Origin: Romanomermis culicivorax
Lineage: Eukaryota > Nematoda > Enoplea > Mermithida > Mermithidae
Assembly (NCBI GenBank): GCA_963922205.1
Contig: CAWUHX010000070.1
Span: 1,116,001 to 1,180,000 of the forward strand
DNA length: 64,000 bases
Reading direction: 5' to 3'
Part shown: piece after piece, positions 23,519-36,900 of the stretch
Numbering within the stretch: position 1 is the first letter of the stretch
Layout: each line of letters opens with the position of its first letter
Made by a program: the position numbers and the translations under genes
The notes under the pieces: generated by a model
The model's database searches: none
Told to the model about the DNA's origin: nothing
What the model saw: only the letters and a program-made list of their open reading frames with translations

Positions 23519-23859
23519 GCATATGACTTCGGATTTTATTTGATGCGTTTTCTATGAATTTTTTGCGATTTTAATTTTTACGGATCAAATTTTCAATCTG
23601 ATCACCTTTCTTACGCGAAATCATGTCGGAAAATTAGTTTTTCATATATTTTCTATGTTTGTGTGAATTATTCTTTTTTATTTATTAATGATAAAGTTTT
23701 ATTTTTTATCAAGTTGAGTCGTAACGTCGATTACGGAATGAAAAAGTAGAATCGAAAATCAAGGAAATACACAGAGAAAATAAGAAGTTGATTTGCAAGT
23801 AATATACTCGTAGCATACGAAAAACATCGCTCATTTAAAAGTAAGTGTACTGTATTCTT

Positions 23860-23865
23860 AATAAA
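23860..23865 (+). terminator. Candidate polyadenylation signal of the MGNKHS gene
   Basis: AATAAA about 590 bases after the TGA. No closer perfect hexamer was seen; GATAAA near 23690 is a weaker alternative. Confidence 0.35.
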
Positions 23866-23870
23866 AAATT

Positions 23871-24764
23871 ATTCACATGTTTCCTTCACATAAAATCCAA
23901 ATTTTGCTGAATTTAGAATAAAGTTTGTCAAGTCAAAAATTTGGCGCAAGATTTGCAGGAATTTGGAAACTTTACACTTTAGCATTCCAATGAGTCTTGT
24001 AAAATGACATTGATTGATCGAAGTGCCCAAATATGCATGGTGGAATTTCAATCCGAGGTTTTCGCCTTGAATTGCATATTGTCTGTTTTTCTGAAATGCT
24101 CGGGAAAGCAAGCAGTATTACACATTTTTGCGATTTTCGCGGCGGGCCATATGCTTTATAGGCCTGGTAGTGATAATACCCAAGCGAGAGTAACTTTTTC
24201 AAGGAAAAATCTTACTGTATGAACTTTGTACAAACGATTTTGAAATTATAATTATAGAACTAATTTTGGTTATTTTACAATTTGGAGACACTAAATAAAA
24301 AAAACAGGCGATAGGTGTTATGCTGAACAAAGAATGAATGTTTCTTATCGTACTGTAATACAATCAGTTCTTTTGTAATATGCTTGTATAAGGAAGAATA
24401 TTAGAAGTATATACTAGCATGAAATGCTTACAGAAAGAAAATTTTTCATTCAAACACTTCTCGCGGGTTGTTATGTAGAACTTTTTCAAACATTTTCTGT
24501 AATGACATGATTTGGCAAAAAATAACCGAAATGTGGAATAGTTGCCTCCAACTTTTATTATTTACCATAGAATTTCGAGAAAAAAATTTATGATAAAATT
24601 TTCTGATTCACCCTCTGAAAATATTTTTTTCTAAACATTTTGCACTTTTTGTGTAATTATTTCACTGTTTTGTGCTAAAATCAGGTTACAACATTGTCCA
24701 AAAATTAATTTAATATGTGGTCAAATCGTCCAAGTTATTCGATAAGTGAATTTTTCTGACGTAT
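23871..24764. other. Intergenic, nothing recognised
   Basis: AT-rich sequence without supported exons, RNA genes or terminal repeats, up to the target duplication of foldback copy 3. Confidence 0.4.
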
Positions 24765-24772
24765 TTCCAACA

Positions 24773-25755
24773 GGACTATTCTCGTGTGAGCGATTCCAAG
24801 TGAGCGCATTCTGAAATGAGCGAATTTTGGACGATTCTCAAATGGGCGATCAACAATGCAATAGCACTGTTTTTATATTTTCCATCATTACCTTACATTT
24901 TTCTTTGTATGTATTTCTTTTTTCTTTCGTTTTCAGTGTGTGTTCAAAAACTTACATAAACAAAAGTCTCTGCTTCCTATTATTTTCTTTTTCTTGTCAT
25001 CAACTTTTTTCTTTTTTGTAATGAAATAATACATTACAAGTTGTAATTTTAAATAACCATCATTTTCCGTATAATTCTTATACAGGGGTATTTAATTTTC
25101 TCCCCAGAGATTTTTTCTTCATTCCTACTTGCTCTATCTTCATTTTTTGTATTCTCTTACTCCTTCCTTTGTTCGTTCTTTTTTTCACATTATTTTTTCT
25201 TCCTTTCTTGCTGCTTTCTCTATGTTGCTTTTTTATCACCTTTCTTCATGTTTTCTTTCTTTTTTATTGCTTTTCTACCTATTTTCACTTTATTCATTTT
25301 TGTTGACGTTTTCTTTCTTCCAGCATTCTTTTGTTTATGTTTCTTATAATTATTTTCCATTTACAACGATGAAACACTCAAGCATGCCCAACTGTATAAG
25401 AATAATAGGATAGACTATGATTATTTAAAATGGCAACTTTTAATGTATTGCTTCATGATTTGAGCAAAAAAGAAAAAACTGGTTGACAGGAAAAACGAAA
25501 ATGAAAGAACGCAGAGACAAACGACGGAAATGTAAACACATACATAAACAAAAGCATAAGCAACGCACACAAAAAACGAAAGAAAAAAGAAATACACGCA
25601 AAGAAAAATATGAGGCAAAGAAGGAAAATATGAGGATAGTGTTATTCTATTATCGATCGCTCGTTTGGAATCGTCTAATTGGGAATTCGCTCATTTGAGG
25701 AATGCGCTCACATGAGAATCGCTCAATTGGAAATCGCACACTTGGTAATCGACCG
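24773..25755. mobile_element. Foldback element with tandem-repeat arms, copy 3
   Basis: It starts GGACTATTC and has a shortened left repeat zone (GTGAGCGATTCCAAGTGAGC). The inner sequence ACATTACAAGTTGTAATTTT and the inverted right arm (AAAATGGCAACTTTTAATG onward) end in units CTCAATTGGAAATCG and GGTAATCGACC. A perfect 8-bp duplication, TTCCAACA, lies at 24765-24772 and 25756-25763. The repeat zones contain fewer units than in copies 1, 2 and 4. It lies in intergenic DNA. Confidence 0.85.
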
Positions 25756-25763
25756 TTCCAACA

Positions 25764-26428
25764 CAGCTCTCTAAAAAATGAATAAAAATGATGTTTTAAA
25801 CAATAGAAATCCTGTTTTCTTGAAAAAATGCTCTTAAACCCTCAAACTAATAAGCAAGTATTGTTATTTCCAATTTGCGTTATCTTCTGGCATCACAAGT
25901 CGTGTGTCTACCTACCCCAAAACTGACTGTTTAGGTAGAATTTTGTCAGGAAAAGATTCTACAGTAAAAGCTTTGTGTGCAGTTTTGGCGATTGTACTTA
26001 TTTTCGTTCAAAATAGTATTTCATTCTTGTCTATAGTTGGTTTTTTTATGAAGTTGAAAAACGACAAAAAAATAAGTATCGCCATCAGTGTCATCTACAC
26101 AAAACTTTTTGTAGGATTTTTATTCAAATTGACAGGAAACACTAAGAACGCGAAATTATACTTGCTTTCCACATTTAGAAGCATTTCAAAAAAAAAGAGT
26201 GCAAATATCTTTACGAGAGCTATGATTTCGAGAGGTAATTTTCGTCTTGAAAATCGTAAACCAAGTTATCATGGTGTTCGGATCACTTACAGTCACGATC
26301 AAGGGATAGTGGCCATTTTATGAAATTTTTACTGCTGATTTACATCCGCCTTTCACAGGGACAGACAAAGTTTCATGGCTACTGCTACTCACGATAAATC
26401 GATTCAAAATTACCTAATTACTGCCATG
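25764..26428. other. Intergenic with MITE fragments
   Basis: The stretch contains words of the 'TATAGTCTG' MITE family (TACTTGCTTTCC and AAGCATTTC near 26160-26190, and TTTTCTTGAAAAAATGCT near 25815). An open frame of about 139 codons spans these repeat words and has no coding character beyond that. Confidence 0.4.
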
Positions 26429-27660
26429 GGTCTATTCCCAAGTGTGCGATTCCCAATCGAGCGAATTCCGAAATGAGTGAATTCTCAATTGGGCGACTCC
26501 AAACGAGCAATAGAGAAAAAAGTAACATTTTCTTCACATTTTCCTTCTTTACCCTATATTTTTCTTTGTATATATTTCTTTTTAATTCCGTTCTGTGCGC
26601 TGCAGTTATGTTTTCGTTTATGTGTGTTTTTGCATTTTTATCTTTTATCTCTGCTCTCTTTCATTTTCATTTTTCTTGTCATCTTCTTTTTCTTTTTTGC
26701 TCATGAAACAATACATTACAAGTTGTCATTTTTAATACGCATTGATTCCCATGTAATTGTTATACAACTCGGGACGCTCTATTTCCTATTTAATTTTATC
26801 TTTTGTTATTGTTTCTTCATTCTTATCATACTTTTCATCGTAGTTTTTTTTTGTCTTTACTTCTTTATTATTATATTTTCTATTCTCTCGATTCTTTCTT
26901 TTTTTGTTCTTTTTCAAATTATTTATTGTTTCTTCGTTGCTGTATTCTTCGCATTGCTTCTTCCCTCTTGTCACTTTTCCACCAATTTTCACATTTTCTT
27001 AATGTATTCATTTTTGTTGGCGTTTCTTTCCTTTTGATGTTTTCTTTCTTCGTGCATTCTTTGTTTATATTTTTATGAAGATTTTCATACTTACAACGAT
27101 GAAAGACTCGAGCATGTCGAAATGTTCAAAAATTATACGGGTGACTGCGGTTATCTAAAATGACAACGTATAATGTATTGTATCATGAGAAAAAAGAAAA
27201 AATTAGGTGACAAGAAGAAATAAAATGAAAGAAAGCACAGACAAAAGATGAAAACGTAAAACCATATATAAACGAAAACATAAGCAATATACACAGATAA
27301 CGAAAGAAAAAAGAAATACGTACTAAAAAAATATAAGGTAAATAAGGGAAATTTGGAGAAAGTGTTATAACATTCTTGATCGCTCGTTTGAAATCACCTA
27401 ATTGGGAATTCGCCCATTTGAGAATTCGCTCAATTGGGAATCGCTCACATGGGAATCTCTCAATTGAGAATTCGCTCAATTTGGAATTCCCTCAATTGGG
27501 AATCGCTCACATGGGAATCGCTCAATCGGAATTCGTTCACTTGGAAATTCGCTCACTTGGGAATCATTCACTTGGGAACCATTCTCTTGAGAATCGCTCA
27601 CCTGGGAATCGCGCACTTAAGAATCACTCACTTTGGAATCGCTCACATGAGAATACCTCC
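26429..27660. mobile_element. Foldback element with tandem-repeat arms, copy 4
   Basis: At 1,232 bp this is the longest copy. The left end is GGTCTATTCCC and the left arm includes ACATTACAAGTTGTCATTTTT near 26711. The right arm has the largest repeat zone, with more than a dozen units such as CTCAATTGGGAATCG and CTCACTTGGGAATC, ending in GAATACCTCC. Possible 8-bp flanks (ACTGCCAT left, CCTGTCAT right if the boundary is shifted) match at only six positions, so this duplication is weak. Long Ser/Leu/Phe-rich open frames inside are artefacts of the T-rich arms. Confidence 0.8.
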
Positions 27661-30600
27661 TGTCATATAGGGTAAATGAAAGTGCAGAATATCAATTTTG
27701 ACCTTTATACTGATAACCAGACCAGAGATTTCTTCAAAGTTAACATTGGCCGAGAAGCAAAAAAAACATATTCGATAATTCAACCAATATACAGACCATA
27801 CAACTGGGTGGAAAATTGACCTAATCCAGACATAGTGAAACGTTAACAATTTTTCATTTAAAAATCTTACCATAAGGGCTCTATGTCAACGATTTTGGCG
27901 ACAGTACTGATTTTTGTCACTTTTCAATTTGAAAGCATTTTATAAAAAACAGACTTATTTTTCTGATTCCAATAAAATGGCGACTTTTCAAGGACGGCAG
28001 GAATTCTTTACTTCAAAACACAAAAAATTTGAATTCGATCGATTGGATATCGTTGAGATCTATCCACCAACATGATTGAAAATCATTTTTGACGGGGTCA
28101 AAATTTGGTTACCTATCAGATTTTCTTTGTCTTATAATGAACTTGTCGGGCAAGTTGGATAACATACCAAAAAATAAACTTATCAACAAGTTTTTCTTGA
28201 AATAGTCCTAAATGGTAGAAAAGCTATAAAATTCAAGGAACAGTAAAACTTTAAAAGGTAACAAACCTCGTGAAAATAAGGCCTTTTTTAAAAATAATAT
28301 ACGGATTCGAGGCTGATAAAGTTAAATTGGAGTAGAATTTTTTATTGTCATTTATGCGAAATCGTGTTATTATTGACACCCTTTTGTGCAGACGAAATAG
28401 CGTGATCATACGAAATGCGATCGCAAAATGTGAATACAGGTGCAGACGACCAGCAGTTTGAGAAGCGTCAATAATACTAAAATAGTTCTAGCTTAAATCA
28501 CAGGTTTGAGCTTCGTTTCATTTTATTGCCACTTTATCTATTGTGTTGAATATATAGCAATAAATGGGTGACTTTTCTATCTGCTTTGTTAGATTGAGAG
28601 ATTATTGTGTCTGAAAAACCTACGCATGAGTCGAACCTTGAAAAAATCTGTGCATTTTTCGTCCAAGTTTTGGCCATGCGTTCCAAAATTTTTTGACTGG
28701 TATTTTATTCCAGAGTGTTCTTCCTGACATTTTCAGAAAGAGTTTTTCAAGAGGATTCGAAATTTGTAAATTGAGTTATGATTAAATCATTTACAATGGA
28801 TATGACTATTCAAAGATCTTGAATATGCAAATTAGGTGTAAACTCGATGGAAGAATTTGGCGTATTTACATGCATTCGAAAAAGCACACGTTAATCCAGA
28901 CAAAAAAAATTTCTCAAACTTCAAATTCGTCATTTTCCGAGTGCAGTTACTGTATTCGTACAATGAATTACTGTACTCGGAAATATCGGACATCGTCGCG
29001 CAGTTACTGTGCTTTTCTTAAGCAAACATTGCTTAATGCCCCCACACAAAAATGCAACTAATCTTGTGTATGTATACAGTATACAGTAATTTCCACGTAT
29101 ATAATTCTTGTCCACTCTTCTCGCATTTGTTTATACACACTGCCCACTTGAGCAACGTGTATTAGAAAAAATATCCATTATGGGACAACGCGGGTATTAC
29201 AAGTGCTAATGGACTGCCAAGTTTTAGCAGACGTGTGTGTTTTGACACACATTTTCGTGTGGCTTCGCTGGTCACTCTACATTTTGACCTGTGAAATGGT
29301 CAACAGAAAGTGGACAATGTTTGATTATTGAATGGGAACAATTATGTACGGATGGGTGGTCAAAATTTTTTATCGTTGTTAATAGGAAAAGGATGTTCAA
29401 TTTTCTGATTTTTTAAGATGTTTTCTTAACCTTTTTTTCATTTAATCATTGTAGTATTTTATAATTTCTGAGCATCTTTTTCGACGTAAAAAGAAAGCAT
29501 CGTTCCATTTTTGTCAATTTCAGGTGAATATGAGATTGCACGTTTGTGAGCTCATTCCAGTCGAAAATTTTTTACAGTTTAAACATAGTGTGAAAATTGC
29601 ATAGGTTTTTTTACTTTCTCTAGCTTTTCTGCAAAAACAGACTGAAATTTTTCAATTGAATTTGGAGATTTTTCATATTTTGAAGCAATGCCTTTTATGG
29701 AAGTTACCATTCACTGAACCGTATCATGGCAGTGTGGGAATTGCTAAAGTTACGAATATTTTGTCCTCATTTTCTCACAGTGAAATTGTAAACAGAATTT
29801 TAGCCGGACCCCTTGACTGTGTAATCTGTTTTTTAATGAATCTGCCATGAACAGATTTTGGGATCGTTTGCCCAAAGTCCCTATTGGAGATCTCTTGATC
29901 AGTCGGCCACATTTGCTTTTGGAATCCTAAAATTTTATGCATGTTACATTGTAAACTACTAGTCGAAATAAGCAGTAGGCGGTAACCGGGTCATATTTAC
30001 AATATTTGCATAGTGATCGATGCAGCAGTGAAAACCATGTTGAATTGCTAAAATATATATTTTTCGACCACGAGAAATTGCAAGTTTAAATTGCTCGTAG
30101 AATTTGACTATTTCAGCTCCGACTCTTATTTACATCAAAATTTTCATGAATGCCCGACAATCCGAAATACCGTTCGTACCGCATTTCGAGGGGGAACGTT
30201 TTCCGGTGGAAACTTATATATGTTTAACATGTTATACCGTGTTAGACAGCCCAGAAAGGTTTCACGTTACACTAGTAGTTCCTCCTCAATTGATCTGATT
30301 TACACTTAAAAATTTCCATAAATGTACTTAATAATGGACTGACTTGAAATGATGCATCTCTATTTTGACGGAGCTATGGATAGTTAAAGTTTGGTTGACC
30401 GTACGAAATTTGGCTCGCTGTCGATGTATGCCCGGGATATACTACAACTGTGAATTTCAACAAAGTTTAAAGATTTATAATATTTTAAAGGACACGATAT
30501 CCGTTTGTGTGCACATGGAGTTATTTCAGGATCTCATCGAGTTGCCTACTTTTTTGCAGGAAATTTTGACAGGAGATGGGTTTTTTCGAGGAAAGAAGAA

Positions 30601-33454
30601 AGCATTTCCACCACCTCTGCAACGTAAATCAATCAAATATGTGGCTCTTATGCCAGATTAGTTTTGAGCTCTATTGTTATTCCATCACAATCAAGTATGC
30701 TTCGTTTAGAAAAATTGTGTGCAACTATATAGCTTCATTTTCATATTTATGATAACTTTGGCTATCTTTCATTTCAAGTCAAATATGCTGGGGGTCTGTC
30801 AGGATCTACTTTGCATCAAACCCTCCATGTTGACTATTTTAAGCAAATTTCACTGTAAACAACGTTCATCACCGGAATAGACGGCTTCTGTACCACGACT
30901 GAACTCAACGATGAACCATCGAATGTACCGTAACTTATTCTCCATAACGGAATTCATATCGCTAGAAAACGTTGACTAATCAGTTGTATAAAAATAGGTG
31001 CAACATTTTTTAGATTGAAATTTGCATCAAACGGTTGAATTTTGGCCTATAATCGCCCGATTTCGGGGACGACATTTTATGGACAAAATTCAATTTTATG
31101 GCGCACTCGCTATATGTCAACAGGCATACAGTCGTTTTGTCGAATTGAAGTCGAAGTATATTCCGAATATACTGTTTCTAACGATGGGACGTTCCGGAAT
31201 CTAAATTCTGAAATTGTACATTACATGCTATAGTGTATTTGGTAGCCCACAGAGTAATGTTAGACTAACCGTTTTTTCCCGTTTACACATATATTTGCAT
31301 AAATGTGTCAAATAATAGAAAGTTGGCATTTGACCTGACGAACACATAGGATGTAAAAATGAAACTAATCGCATTTGATAGAGCCAGCTAATATAAATAG
31401 AGTAGCTCATGTAACGAGTGACTGACTTTACACAGACATGGAACTTTCGAACCTTACAGAAATTTAGAAGGATATTGCAGAAGCCACTGGAGGTTGATGA
31501 TTAATCGTACGAACATTCCTGCAATTTTCAAGATGATTTATCGAACCCATCCTTTGCCACTAAACATGCTAAACATAAACATATCTGGAAAAAGCAAATT
31601 TCCATTGTTTACCATTTTTATGCAAATTTTACTGTAAAGAAGGCCCGTGGGGTAAATGGTAACATTGCATATTTCTTGGGGCTATCAAATGCATTACAGC
31701 TTGTGCAATTCCAGAATTTAGACTTTAAAACGTCACCTTGTAAGTTTTACGCACGACTTATCTCGAGTAGTGCTTCATTGGTTAATGAGATCGAGTAATG
31801 ACGAAGTTTGCATGTTTTACAGTGTTTATGCAAATTCCATTGTTAACCCTTAATCAGCCATGCGCTCGGAAAATTTTCGAGTACTCTATTTTTTGACTGT
31901 TTTTAAACTGATATTTGCGCTTGAGGTCTAAAATTCTCGGTAGCTGTGGAGAATGCTTTATCTCACACTGTTGAATAAGTTTCAACCATTTACGACTATC
32001 AGATCTCGAGATACTGTCAGAAAAGTGGGACATGAAACAGGGTGTCCCAACACATATTTGAGAGTTATGAGTGATGTATTGCATCAGTAGAGTCCACTAT
32101 TCACCCTTCTTTCCATATGAAACTCATCGCATGGCATGTCTCCCACTTCTACGGCAACGTCGAGTACTGAAAACGTGTCTACATCTAATTTGCATATTCA
32201 TAATTTTTACACATTATATCTCCGTAATCCCAACACAACCAACATATTTCAAAGTCTGGAAAATAGCCCTCTGAAAATATCATGAAAAATACCTATGAAA
32301 TAAAATTACAGCAAAAGACCTTCACTCGAAAAATTTTGGAGTGCATGGCCAAAACTGGGGTTAGAAAATGCACGGATTTTTAAGGGTTAACTACGTCTGT
32401 ATAGAGAAAAGGATGACGTGACTATGACCTATGAAATGCATTATTGATATGTGTGATTTCAGGAACCCTGTAAACCATGTGAATGGTAGCAACATAATGG
32501 GGTCAAGAAAATTTTTTTTGCCAAGCTTTAACCGGCCATAACTCAATCAAAAAAAGAAATAAAGCATTTTGAATTACATTTTTGAGAACAACAAAACGAG
32601 ACGCATCGATTGATGTTCAACTTTCATGATTTTGTCTCCAAAAAATTTTGCTTCTAAAAGTTCTATTCTCTAGATAATCAGATGTTATCCTGATCAATTT
32701 TTCGAAATCGAATTTCCTCGAAGTTGGTCAATAAACTGGGATTTTCGTAGCTTGTACCAAGGGGTAAACTTTCCAACTAGCTTCATGAGGTTATGGCTAT
32801 TTCTCTATGTACATTAGATAAGCTTTCTTGTATTCTTAGTACAACAGAGAACTGTATTGTTTTTTTTTCTCCTACAAATCTTCTAGTCGTGTTTTCTATA
32901 CAAAGAGCGGCGCTCTTTGATATTTTTGATTGGAAATTTTGTGTGTATAAAAGTGCGCATACTTTCTTTTATGCGAAATTTTCATTTCTTTTTTTTCCTT
33001 TCTACATACTCTATATCTCAAAATTGAAGACGCGCCACCCCCCAGAAGAACGCCCGGGTCGTGTCTCTAAAAGTGTCAATCAAAATCTGTCAAAATTTTG
33101 ATGTTGAGACAAAAAAGAGAGAGCGAGGCGAGAGGATGCTATCTTATCAACGGCGCTCTATTTTTGACAAAAAGCAGCGAAAGAAGAATGTGCTTGTCAA
33201 AAAATGTCGGAAGAGCAAAAAGGAAAATGGAGATTAGTTCTTTAATCTTGATGGATTTAGGGTCAAGCGAGATGAGGCAATTTCCTCAAAAATGAGGTGT
33301 TTTCTCAAAATTTGACTCCTATGTTTACCATTATGTATATTATTATTATTATTCTTGAATGACACGTTTGGGCTTTAGTCTCTCTCTCTTCTTCGTCTTA
33401 AATGTCAAATATTAACTTTTAGAGAGATAGAATATTATCATTATAGCGGCGGCC
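27661..33454. other. Intergenic region upstream of the frizzled-related gene
   Basis: A right-hand MITE end (GAAAGCATTTTATAAAAAACAGACTTA) lies near 27930. Between about 29500 and 32300 there are several diverged copies of a dispersed repeat marked by TTTATGCAAATTTTACTGTAAA and TTGCATAAATGTG-like words; the same family occurs near 36900-37200 and 39840. No exon with credible splice sites was found. Two short frames near 30100 and 31030 show slightly better composition but belong to these repeats. Confidence 0.45.
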
Positions 33455-33464
33455 TATATATAAA
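33455..33464 (+). promoter_or_regulatory. TATA box of the frizzled-related gene
   Basis: TATATATAAA in a GC-flanked setting (GGCC before, CCCGG after), 88 bases upstream of the ATG at 33552. Transcription would be expected to start near 33485-33495, leaving a 5' leader of about 60 bases. The position and context make this the best core promoter in the window. Confidence 0.7.
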
Positions 33465-33551
33465 CCCGGAGTTTAGTACGATATTAGCATTTTTCGAAAA
33501 TCGTCGGCCCTTAAAAAATCCGCGACATTCGACTATAGCTATTCGCCCGCC

Positions 33552-33926
33552 ATGCAAAAAATACGGTCGCTAACTTTCCTCGCTATTGTCGTTTATTCTT
33601 CTTGTTTGAATAATAATTATGCAAATCGGTTATCATCATCCGACGAAGCCATTTTCGATTCGTCTATTTACGTGTCGGACGATTCGTCGGCGGCAGCGGC
33701 GGCGGCGTCGTCGTCCTGGCCGATGTTGAGCGCCGGCGCCGGCTCCAAAATGGGCCAAGCCGCCGCTTGCGTCAGCATACCGAGAAATTTTAGCCTATGC
33801 CACGGCATCGATTACGATAAAATGCGTTTGCCCAATTTGTTGGAGCACGAAACGTTGGACGAAGCGGTGCAGCAATCCACGCCCTGGGTGTCCTTATTAA
33901 GGCTCAATTGCCATACGGAAGCAAAG
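33552..33926 (+). CDS. sfrp: sFRP exon 1: signal peptide and start of CRD
   Basis: The ATG at 33552 opens MQKIRSLTFLAIVVYSSCLN, a typical signal peptide. A Ser/Ala-rich spacer (an Ala run encoded by GCG/GCA) precedes the CRD, which starts at AACVSIPRNFSLCHGIDYDK and includes the hallmark LPNLLEHETLDEA and WVSLLRLNCHTEAK. The donor is AAG|GTAAAA at 33927, phase 0. One N-glycosylation site (NFS) lies in the CRD. Confidence 0.92.
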
Positions 33927-36900
33927 GTAAAACGGGATACTGTCGAATTTTTGCGTTGATTTTTTATTGCTGGAAAGCGTTTTTCATTGTCAGTCAGGAA
34001 TAATGCGATTTGGGTACCAATCGACAGATTTTCTTGAGATCTATCGGAATATACTTTCTAAAATCCTCAATATTCTTTTTTGACGAAGTTAACAGGTTTA
34101 AAGTTTGCTGTCGTCCATGATTTGCAGAATTGTTACTACAGTAAGAAAGAGGGGATTTTGATATTTTTGCAGTTAGTTTCGTGATTTAAAGAAATAATAT
34201 TTTTTCCGCACAAAATAGCTCTACTAAAAAAGCTTAAGAGGTCAACCCAGAAATTCGGTCAAAAATAGGGGTACAAAATTTTAATTTTTACGTCTGAATG
34301 ACGGTTGTTTATGGCCCAAGAAATCAGAGTCAAATAAAGAAAAACAATAATTCATCTTCTAAAGACTCGTTCACGAAAAATTATAAAAATCTGAATTTAT
34401 TCCCACAGCTCTATTCTCATCTTGAAACAAACGTTCAATAATTTCAAAAAGGTCAATAATTTAATATTTTTGAATTTTATCAAAGAGACATTCTAATTTT
34501 TTTTCTTGATCATGTTCGTCATTTTATTTCTCCATAGAAGGGTATTTTCTTCTTGAAACACATTCTTAATCTCTAGAATGATTTTTTGATTTTTTCGGCA
34601 AAGTCAATACTCTTCATCCTGAAACACGTTCTAGATTTCTTCCTTAAAACAGAATTTCATTTTTCCGATAAATTCTCAGTTTTAAGAATATATTGCTTTG
34701 CAGAAACACACAGTCTAAACATTTTTGTTCAACAAATTTTAATTTTTTTCGATTACATTTTCAAATTTTAGATTTCAGTCAAGTGAAAGCGTATTTACAC
34801 AAATATAAAAATCTTCACTCTTTACATGTTAAAAAGAGCAGAATATTGTTGGAAGTGGGAAAAACATGGAAGATCAAATAAAAAAAGACAAAAGAAGAAT
34901 TATTCGTCAAGGGTTCTTCATTCTTGTTCAGAAAAACGGTATTCGCATAATTCACAAAAATAGTCAAACCCAGTAAAATGAAGAATAGAAATTCGTTGAC
35001 AGTCAACTATCGGATTTTTGGCTTTAAAAAATTAATTGTGGTTTTATATAAGTAAGCTGACAAATTTCCAGTCCTACGTGACATAATAATTTAGCTTGTT
35101 GTCGTAAAAATATAAAATAATACTTGCTTTCCATTTTTAATATTATAGAATTATCATTTGTTTATCAAACGAAATTTTTTTCACATGAAAAATTCTCACG
35201 TTTTTTTTGTTCAACAAACAAATTCATGTTTTAACAACAGATGTTGTCTCATCCTTTAGGGTTTTTTTGTTTTAATCAAATTTTATAATCATTTTCGTAT
35301 TCATTGTTTATTTTTTCTGTCATTTAGCTTCATCGTAATTTATTTGCGCACTCCGTATGAATGCCAAAGAAACCGCAAATGAAAAAAAAACAAAACAAAA
35401 ACAGTCCCATCGAACGCCTGAATAATTTATAGATAAGAACGAAAATGAATCGGAAAGTGTACCTGGCACAGTTTATTTCGATATTTATGAGAAGTTGATG
35501 AAATGAGCAGCGAATGTAAAGTGCAACCTTCATGGTTGAAACTTTTTCTTCGAGTGTAAAGCAGCACAGTATACAATAAAAATGACTCTACATTCATTTT
35601 TTTAGTTGGGAAACCAGTGCAATAATGGTGTAAAGCCCCAGTTTTTTTAGCAACGTTTTGAACTTAATGTTTTAAGGCAAAATTTGCCGCTTTAAACCAT
35701 TCTCTATTTCAGCTCTTCCTTTGCTCCTTATTCGCCCCCGTCTGTTTGGAACGGGCCATCTACCCGTGCCGTTCCTTGTGCGAAACTGTGAAAACCGGTT
35801 GCGAAAAGCGAATGCAAGCCTACGGTTTCCCCTGGCCCGATATGCTAAATTGCGCCAAATTTCCGGTCACGAACGACATGTGCATTCAACCGCGGGAAAA
35901 TTATCAAGGTAAAATGAAAAAATGTAAAGTGAAAGAAATGTAAAGTGGAAGAAATGTAAAGTGAAAGAAATGTAAAGTGGAAGAAATCTAAAGTGAAAGA
36001 AATATAATGTGAAAGAAATGTAATGTAAAAGAAATGTAAAGTGAAAGAAATGTAAAAAATGTAAAATATCTGAGTTGGGATTTCATGAGCGTGGAGGGTG
36101 AAATTGGGTCAAATTTTTTATTGTTTTTTAATGTGGTTAATTGGATACTTTTGCCGTGATCTATTCACAAGTATTATTTTGTTGTGTGGGTTTTTTTGAT
36201 CAATTTTCAGTCGACTTTCCGAGTGATTTTCCTTACTGCTGATGTGTGATCGAGATCAATTTGCAATTTTAGTTGTAAAGTTGGACAATTTTGGATCAAG
36301 TCCTAGAAGACCCATCAACAATTTGATTTGTAATCGTAATTATTACTATAGTTTCATGTTGAACTTATGGACCTATTTATTGCAATAGTAGGCTGAAAGA
36401 TGCTATGGCTTGACGCCTGGATAATTTAAGATCTTTAATATACTTTAGAAGTGCAAAAGAGAACATTATTACGTGTGATTCTTCTCAACTTTATGAATCA
36501 GCAAAATTTAAATAAAAATGAACAAAAATCTGCATAAATGTCAATATTACAATTATAAATTTCGTGCTTATAGCGTTTTTATAAAATGGTTCTAAATTGA
36601 AAAATTATAAAAATTAGCATTTTGATCGAATACTTTTAGCATAGATTTTTTCACTCAAAAAATTTAGCGGTTAATTGAATAGAGTCACAAATTTCCATTC
36701 CTATGTGACACAGGTTTAGTAGAAATTAGGAATAGGAAATAATGCTTTCTGTTCACACTTGTACAATTTATAAGCATTTCGAGAAAACAGGGTATACATA
36801 TGTGCTATGTTCCGGAGATTCACTTCTTGGCACATTTCATGGAGATTTCTGGAATCATATGTGCATGCTGAGCAATGTTGCACTGATAATTTTTGTCAAC

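Noticed and set aside
25904-26323. A 139-codon open frame with hydrophobic stretches
   Set aside because: It spans MITE words shared with other loci and has no splice or start context that supports a gene.
26477-27037. A 186-codon Phe/Leu/Ser-rich frame that looks like a multi-pass membrane protein
   Set aside because: It lies wholly inside foldback copy 4; the hydrophobicity comes from T-rich DNA and similar frames occur in the other copies. The minus-strand frames at 40534-41176 are likewise due to T-richness.
28366-28476. TATTATTGAC...GTCAATAATA pair as a possible small MITE
   Set aside because: The inverted match is only about 10 bases and no second copy was noticed, so it may be chance.
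30091-31233. Short frames near 30100 and 31030 with fair composition
   Set aside because: Their 3' parts match other copies of a dispersed repeat (for example near 39800), and no matching exons flank them.
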